Source: Clostridiales bacterium (GTDB lineage Bacteria; Bacillota; Clostridia; Christensenellales; CAG-314). Taken from it: 64,000 bases of DNA. A model generated the notes under the pieces. That model was given only the letters and a program-made list of their open reading frames with translations, was not told the DNA's origin and ran no database searches. The position numbers and the translations under genes are program-made. The stretch is from NCBI GenBank assembly GCA_022508375.1, contig JAFLVJ010000007.1, positions 1-64,000 of the forward strand. The letters are read 5' to 3'. This document shows, piece by piece, positions 58,645 through 64,000 of this stretch. The first letter of the stretch is position 1. Each line of letters begins with the position of its first letter.

Positions 58645-60491
58645 TACGCTTCACCTCCTTCTTCCGCATTACCCTTTTGTTGAGAGTTATATACTTCCTG
58701 ATAAATGGAGTTGGTTTTGAGTAGTTGTTCGTGGGTGCCTACGGCGTTAATCTTGCCATTGTCAAGCACCACTATCTTGTCGCAGCTTTCCACCGAAGAA
58801 ATACGCTGCGCGATAATAATTGTAGTCATCTCCTTGCTGAGCTCTTTAAGCCCCTTGCGGATTTGCGCGTCGGTTGCGGTATCTACTGCGCTTGTGGAGT
58901 CGTCCAAAATCATTATTTTCGGTTTTTTAAGTAGCGCCCTTGCAATACACAAACGTTGTTTTTGTCCGCCGGAAACGTTTACGCCGCCTTGACCGAGGTC
59001 AGTTTCGTAACCGTTGGGGAATGACGTTATGAAATCGTGCGCGCAAGCAGCCTTACAAGCCGCCTCAATCTCCTCCTGGGTTGCATTTTCGTTGCCCCAC
59101 AGTAAGTTATCGCGGATTGTTCCACTGAATAAAACGTTCTTTTGCAATACCATCGATACGCCTTCGCGCAGATTGAAAAGCGAGTACTCTCTTACGTCGG
59201 TACCGTCCACCAATACCTGCCCGTCATATACGTCGTAAAAGCGCGGAATAAGTTGAACCAAGCTTGTCTTGCCTGTACCCGTTCCGCCGATTATGCCTAC
59301 CGTTTCGCCCGAACTTATATGTAGGTCGATGTTTTCAAGCGTTAGGTTGTCGCCATTACCCGAGTATGAGAAATCGACGTTGATGAAGTCGATAGAACCA
59401 CTGCCTACAACCTTGTCGTTACTGCCGTCCTTGATGTCGGATTCCGTTTCCAACACTTCGTAGATACGGTCGATGGATGCCTTGCTCATTACAAGCTGAA
59501 CGGCAATGAAACATATCATCATTACCGACATGAGTATCTGGGTGCTATAATTGAGCATTGCGGACAACGTGCCGGAGCCCATTCCGTTGTTAACCATGTC
59601 CGAACCGCCAACGATAAGCAACGCTATTATCGTGCCGTACATTATGCACATGGTAAGCGGGTTCATGAGGATCATTATTTTTTCCGCCTTGAGGTGCGAC
59701 TGGCGCACTTCTTCTGTCGCCTGACGGTACTTTTGCTCCTCGTAGTCTTCACGAACGAACGCCTTGACAACGCGAATTGCAACAAGGTCCTCCTGTACGC
59801 TTGCGTTCATGGCGTCGTACTTTTTAAGCATTATCCTGAACATCGGGAACACCTTGAGTGCAAGCAGTCCCATAACCACGCCAAGCGCCGGTATTGCCAC
59901 AAGGAAAACCCACGCCATATCCGGTTGATTGATAAACGCCATAATGGTTGCGAAAATAAGCATCGCCGGCGCGCGAACAACCGTACGGATTATCATCATA
60001 TAGGACTGTTGCGCATTGTTGACGTCCGTTGTGGAACGCGTAACAAGACTTGCCGTGGAAAATTTGTCCACGTTAGCGAAGGAAAAGCTTTGTATCTTGT
60101 TGAACAGCGAACCGCGCACGTTTTTGGAAAAACCAGCGCCCGCCACCGCGCAAAGCCAACCTGCAAGCGCGCCGAAGGTCAACGACAACGCCGAACAGAT
60201 AATCATCAGTATGCCGTAGGTGTAAACCGTGTTTAACAAAATCGGCTTAGTTATCGCAATGGGCGTCAATTCGCTACCCACAAGCTTGATGACTTGGCCG
60301 TTAGCAAAGTCCAAGTAGGTAAGCGACGCAGTTAGCCCATTGCCCGTTGCGTACAACTGCATGGTGTTCAATATGTTGGCTGTAAGCAACGGCAAAACAA
60401 CTTCCAACGCCGTTTCCAGCATTACCAACACTATCGTAAAAATTGAGGGTACTTCGTACCCCTTTGCACCCTTTAAAAGTTTTCTAATCAT
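58644..60491 (-). CDS. ABC transporter, fused permease/ATPase subunit
   Basis: IGGTGTGKTSLVQLIPRFYD; VSGGQKQRLCIARALLKKPKIMILDDSTSAVD. Confidence 0.95.
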   Translation of the reverse strand: MIRKLLKGAKGYEVPSIFTIVLVMLETALEVVLPLLTANILNTMQLYATGNGLTASLTYLDFANGQVIKLVGSELTPIAITKPILLNTVYTYGILMIICSALSLTFGALAGWLCAVAGAGFSKNVRGSLFNKIQSFSFANVDKFSTASLVTRSTTDVNNAQQSYMMIIRTVVRAPAMLIFATIMAFINQPDMAWVFLVAIPALGVVMGLLALKVFPMFRIMLKKYDAMNASVQEDLVAIRVVKAFVREDYEEQKYRQATEEVRQSHLKAEKIMILMNPLTMCIMYGTIIALLIVGGSDMVNNGMGSGTLSAMLNYSTQILMSVMMICFIAVQLVMSKASIDRIYEVLETESDIKDGSNDKVVGSGSIDFINVDFSYSGNGDNLTLENIDLHISSGETVGIIGGTGTGKTSLVQLIPRFYDVYDGQVLVDGTDVREYSLFNLREGVSMVLQKNVLFSGTIRDNLLWGNENATQEEIEAACKAACAHDFITSFPNGYETDLGQGGVNVSGGQKQRLCIARALLKKPKIMILDDSTSAVDTATDAQIRKGLKELSKEMTTIIIAQRISSVESCDKIVVLDNGKINAVGTHEQLLKTNSIYQEVYNSQQKGNAEEGGEA

Positions 60492-60566
60492 AATATTTAC
60501 ATTATATACTATTTCTTTCTTTATGAAAACTGAATTTCTGCCGAATTAACCATATTTGACAAAAAA

Positions 60567-60592
60567 AGTCTCCCATTGCAGATGGGAGACAT
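60567..60592 (-). terminator. Terminator of dnaE
   Basis: GTCTCCCATctgcaATGGGAGAC then TTTTTTTGTC on minus strand. Confidence 0.8.
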
Positions 60593-60595
60593 TTT

Positions 60596-63500
60596 TTATT
60601 TTTCGAAAAATACTACGTTTTTTTCACCCAGTATCCCCTGAAGCTCATATTCGATACCGGGACAACGGCGAACCTTAGTTTCCATCATGTAGGGAGTGCC
60701 TTCAATCTTGATCTTGACTGGAATGTTTCCTTCGTAAGTTTGCAAGATATCGCGCACCTTGCCGTATTTTTCATCGTCGCGCTCGTCCATCTTGAGCCAG
60801 AGAGTAACGTTGTGCGCGGGTTGTTCCTCGACTACTTCGCGAACCTTGTTTTCCGAATGGGGGTTGACGAGCTCGCGAACGTTTATCTTGTAAGTGTCGC
60901 GCGACTCGGATATCATGCCCTTGACAACTACAAAGGAATCCTCGGCAAACAGATTTTTGTATTTTTCGTACGTGGAGCCGTACAGACTGACTTCTATTGT
61001 GTCGTACTTGTCTTCCAAAACACCGAAAGCCATTCGCTGATTGTCACGCCCGACGGTTACGCGAATATCCCGCAAAATACCGCCTGTCGTTACCATACGC
61101 CTTTCCACAACGGGACGGATATATGTTCCCGATTCCTCGTCTTCATCGGAATCTTTCATTATTTCAGACGTGTCGAAGTCGAAGAAAAACCGCTTGGCTA
61201 TTTCATCGTAGTCGTCCAGCGGAGACCCCGTCATATACACCCCAAGCACTTCGTTTTCGTAGCTGTACAGCACTTCTTTACTGAATTCCTTGACTTGCTG
61301 ACGGTTAGTACGCGTTGTCGTCTTGATTTCAGGGACAAGGTCGAATATGGATATTTGTCCGGTAGCATGTTTCTTGCTGCTTTCGGTAACTTCGTTAAGT
61401 TCCTCGCCGTACCACTGCAACATATCGGCACGAGTACGGTCGAAACAGTCGAAAGCTCCACCCTTGATGAAGTTTTCCACCATGCGCTTGTTGATGAAGC
61501 TTAAACACCTCTCAAACAAGTCCGTCATATCCTTGAACTCGCCGTTAGCCTCGCGCTCGTCCACTATCTGCTTGACAATGCCAACGCCAATGTTGCGGAT
61601 TCCGCCCAGTCCGAAACGGATTGCGCCGTTTTCCACGCGGAACTCGTCGCGACTCTTGTTGATATCGGGAGGCAGCACTTCTATTCCCTGCGACTTGGCA
61701 TACGCCATGTACTTTTTTATTTGAGAAATATCGTTGATTCGGTTGTTGAGCAATGCGCAGATAAATTCAACCGGGTAGTATTTTTTGAGATATGCCGTCT
61801 GATAAGTTACGTACGCGTAGCAAGTTGCGTGAGATTTATTGAAGGCATACTGGGAAAAGTCGTCCAACTGCTTGTATATTTCCTGCGCTATATCTTCAGG
61901 TATGCCGTTTTGTACGCAGCCGGGGACGGTTTCACCGTTGGTCCAGGTTCCGCCGTGTACGAACAGCTCACCGAGGTCCTTCATCATTTGTGCTTTCTTT
62001 TTGCTCATGGCGTAACGTACGTTATCCGCCAAGGCTGTCGAGAAACCTGCAAGCTTTCGAACAAGCTGCATTACCTGCTCCTGATAGACGATACATCCGT
62101 TGGTTACCGCAAGGATGGATTCCATAGATGGGTGCAAATATTTGATCTTGGACTTATCGAACTTGCAATCGATATAGTTGCCGATGTACTGCATGGGTCC
62201 GGGACGGTACAGGCTGATACCTGCGATGATTTCTTCCAAGTGAGCCGGCTTCATCTTGCGCATAAGCTCGCACATACCGCCGCTTTCCAACTGGAATATA
62301 CACATCGTATCGCCACTGCTGATAAGTTCGAATACTTTCGGGTCGTCGTAGTTGTCCTGTGAAAAATCTATCTTAACACCGTGGTCTTCGTAAACGTAGT
62401 CGCACGCCTTCTTGATGTCGGTCAGAGTGCGCAATCCCAAAAAGTCCATCTTGAGCAAACCAAGCTCTTCCACTTCCACCATGTTGTACTGCGTGGTTAC
62501 GATACCGCCCTTGGCTAACGAACCGCCATTAGTTTGCAGTGGAACGTGATCAGCCACCTTTTCACGGCAGATAACAACGCCCGCCGCGTGCATGCCCGTT
62601 TGCCTTGGCGAACCTTCAAGCCGCATGGCAATATCTATTAACTTGTGCGTACTTGGATCGTTGTAGGCGGCGACTAGTTCGTCGGAAACGTACCTGTCCG
62701 CTTCCTTTTTGTATTCTTTTAACCCCAGTAGGTGTCTTAGCGTATATTTGAAGTTGTCGGGAACCATCTTAGCAAGACGGTTGGACTCGGCAATGGGTAC
62801 GCGCAACACGCGCGCGACGTCGCGGATGGCGTTTTTGGCTGCCATGGTGCCGAAGGTTACAATCTGACAAACGTTGTCGTTGCCGTACTTTTCGTGGACG
62901 TAGTCGATAACCTCACCGCGCCTGTCCATGCAAAAGTCCACGTCGAAGTCGGGCATGGATTTGCGCTCGGGGTTGAGGAAACGCTCGAACATGAGGTTAT
63001 AACGGAAGGGTTCCACTTCGGTTATGCCGATAAGGTATGCTATTACGCTACCTGCTCCGCTACCGCGACCGGGACCGACAGGGATACCGTTTGTCTTGGC
63101 GTAGTTGATGAAATCCCAAACGATAAGGTAGTAATCCACAAATCCCATATCGCAGATAACCTTGTATTCGTAGTCGATTCGGTCGGTAATTTCCTTACTT
63201 GGGTTGGGATATTTCTTTTTGAGACCTTCATCCACCAAAAAGCGCAAATACTCGGGTGAGGACATTCCGTTGGGCGCAGTGTACAAAGGTAATAGCTTTT
63301 CCTTGCCGAAATCGACGTTGCACTTGTCGGCAATTTCAAGGGTTGTTTCCATTGCGTCGGAAAGTTTGGGAAACAGCAGAGCCATTTCGTCGTAGCTCTT
63401 GAGATAAAACTCCTCGCCCTGAAACTTCATTCTGTCCGTGTCGTCAAGGTACTTGCCCATCTGAACGCACATCATGACGTCCTGAATTTCGGCATCCTCG

Positions 63501-64000
63501 CGGTTAAGATAGTGAACGTCGTTGGTTACGACAATCTTTATGTTAAGTTTGCGCGCAAGCTCCACCAGTTGGGGCATAACGGCATCCTCATCCTCGATAC
63601 CGTGGCGCTGAATTTCAATGTAGTAATCCTCACCGAATAAATCCTTGTATTGTTTAGCCAGTTCTTCCGCTTCTTCGGGACGGTCTGCCATGAGCAGTCT
63701 GGGCAGTTGTCCCGCAATACAGGCGGAAAGACATATAAGACCTTCGGAATACTGCTTGAGCGTTTCGAAGTCAATACGCGGTTTGTAGTAAAATCCCTCT
63801 ACGAACGCTATGGAATTGAGCTTGCACAGGTTGTAGTAACCGGTGTTGTTCTTGGCTAGCAGCACCAAGTGAAAGTACTCCTTGTTGTCGAAGCCAACGC
63901 TGTGCAAATCTTCGCACATATAAAATTCACATCCGATAATGGGCTTGACACCGGTACCGCGCGCCGCTTTCAAAAATTTCCATGCGCAGTACATGTTGCC
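60596..64000 (-). CDS. dnaE: DNA polymerase III subunit alpha (5' end beyond window)
   Basis: PHP domain; VGPGRGSGAGSVIAYLIGITEVEP; PDFDVDFCMDRR; OB-fold C-terminus; N-terminus truncated by window edge. Confidence 0.95.
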   Translation of the reverse strand, partial: GNMYCAWKFLKAARGTGVKPIIGCEFYMCEDLHSVGFDNKEYFHLVLLAKNNTGYYNLCKLNSIAFVEGFYYKPRIDFETLKQYSEGLICLSACIAGQLPRLLMADRPEEAEELAKQYKDLFGEDYYIEIQRHGIEDEDAVMPQLVELARKLNIKIVVTNDVHYLNREDAEIQDVMMCVQMGKYLDDTDRMKFQGEEFYLKSYDEMALLFPKLSDAMETTLEIADKCNVDFGKEKLLPLYTAPNGMSSPEYLRFLVDEGLKKKYPNPSKEITDRIDYEYKVICDMGFVDYYLIVWDFINYAKTNGIPVGPGRGSGAGSVIAYLIGITEVEPFRYNLMFERFLNPERKSMPDFDVDFCMDRRGEVIDYVHEKYGNDNVCQIVTFGTMAAKNAIRDVARVLRVPIAESNRLAKMVPDNFKYTLRHLLGLKEYKKEADRYVSDELVAAYNDPSTHKLIDIAMRLEGSPRQTGMHAAGVVICREKVADHVPLQTNGGSLAKGGIVTTQYNMVEVEELGLLKMDFLGLRTLTDIKKACDYVYEDHGVKIDFSQDNYDDPKVFELISSGDTMCIFQLESGGMCELMRKMKPAHLEEIIAGISLYRPGPMQYIGNYIDCKFDKSKIKYLHPSMESILAVTNGCIVYQEQVMQLVRKLAGFSTALADNVRYAMSKKKAQMMKDLGELFVHGGTWTNGETVPGCVQNGIPEDIAQEIYKQLDDFSQYAFNKSHATCYAYVTYQTAYLKKYYPVEFICALLNNRINDISQIKKYMAYAKSQGIEVLPPDINKSRDEFRVENGAIRFGLGGIRNIGVGIVKQIVDEREANGEFKDMTDLFERCLSFINKRMVENFIKGGAFDCFDRTRADMLQWYGEELNEVTESSKKHATGQISIFDLVPEIKTTTRTNRQQVKEFSKEVLYSYENEVLGVYMTGSPLDDYDEIAKRFFFDFDTSEIMKDSDEDEESGTYIRPVVERRMVTTGGILRDIRVTVGRDNQRMAFGVLEDKYDTIEVSLYGSTYEKYKNLFAEDSFVVVKGMISESRDTYKINVRELVNPHSENKVREVVEEQPAHNVTLWLKMDERDDEKYGKVRDILQTYEGNIPVKIKIEGTPYMMETKVRRCPGIEYELQGILGEKNVVFFEK

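Noticed and set aside
1-64000. CRISPR array, rRNA, tRNA, IS element or prophage
   Set aside because: No direct-repeat/spacer pattern, no rRNA or tRNA signature that I could support by eye, and no transposase, integrase or phage structural genes; a tRNAscan/CRISPR search would be needed for certainty.

Overview
The window is about 64 kb of low-GC Firmicutes/Clostridia-type chromosome. Supporting evidence is a spoIIGA-sigE sporulation pair, an Alu-domain-containing SRP RNA, a T-box upstream of ileS, and an rpmG-secE-nusG-rplK-rplA-rplJ-rplL block with an L10 leader. Most genes are on the minus strand. The window opens inside a GGGtGRT-type gene and closes inside dnaE. Most content is housekeeping: ileS, prs, rplI, dtd, sdaA, cdd, rRNA modification enzymes, two two-component systems, an ABC exporter pair, MATE, and LemA. 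Accessory or surface genes include a 2469-aa repetitive exported protein, a secreted endonuclease-I-like protein with Ig-like domains, a DAG kinase/metzincin-like lipoprotein/PI-PLC-like cluster, and a lone Mrr-like nuclease. The most unusual signal is a family of ~120-nt elements: six full copies and two partial 3' arms. Each full copy starts at the stop codon of a minus-strand gene (M23 peptidase, rplL, rplJ, dtd, a histidine kinase, an ABC transporter). All share a conserved core (CGAG repeats at ~9-nt period, GTGTAC-N5-GTACAT hairpin, ACAAAG.A...GC.TAT). The outermost stem differs at every locus because one arm is the 3' end of the host gene itself and the other is its reverse complement. 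I cannot search databases, so whether the family is already described elsewhere is open. A second notable signal is two small XRE regulators, each with paired inverted repeats (5-bp spacer, centres ~30 bp apart) upstream; one repeat lies inside a perfect TTGACA-N17-TATAAT promoter.
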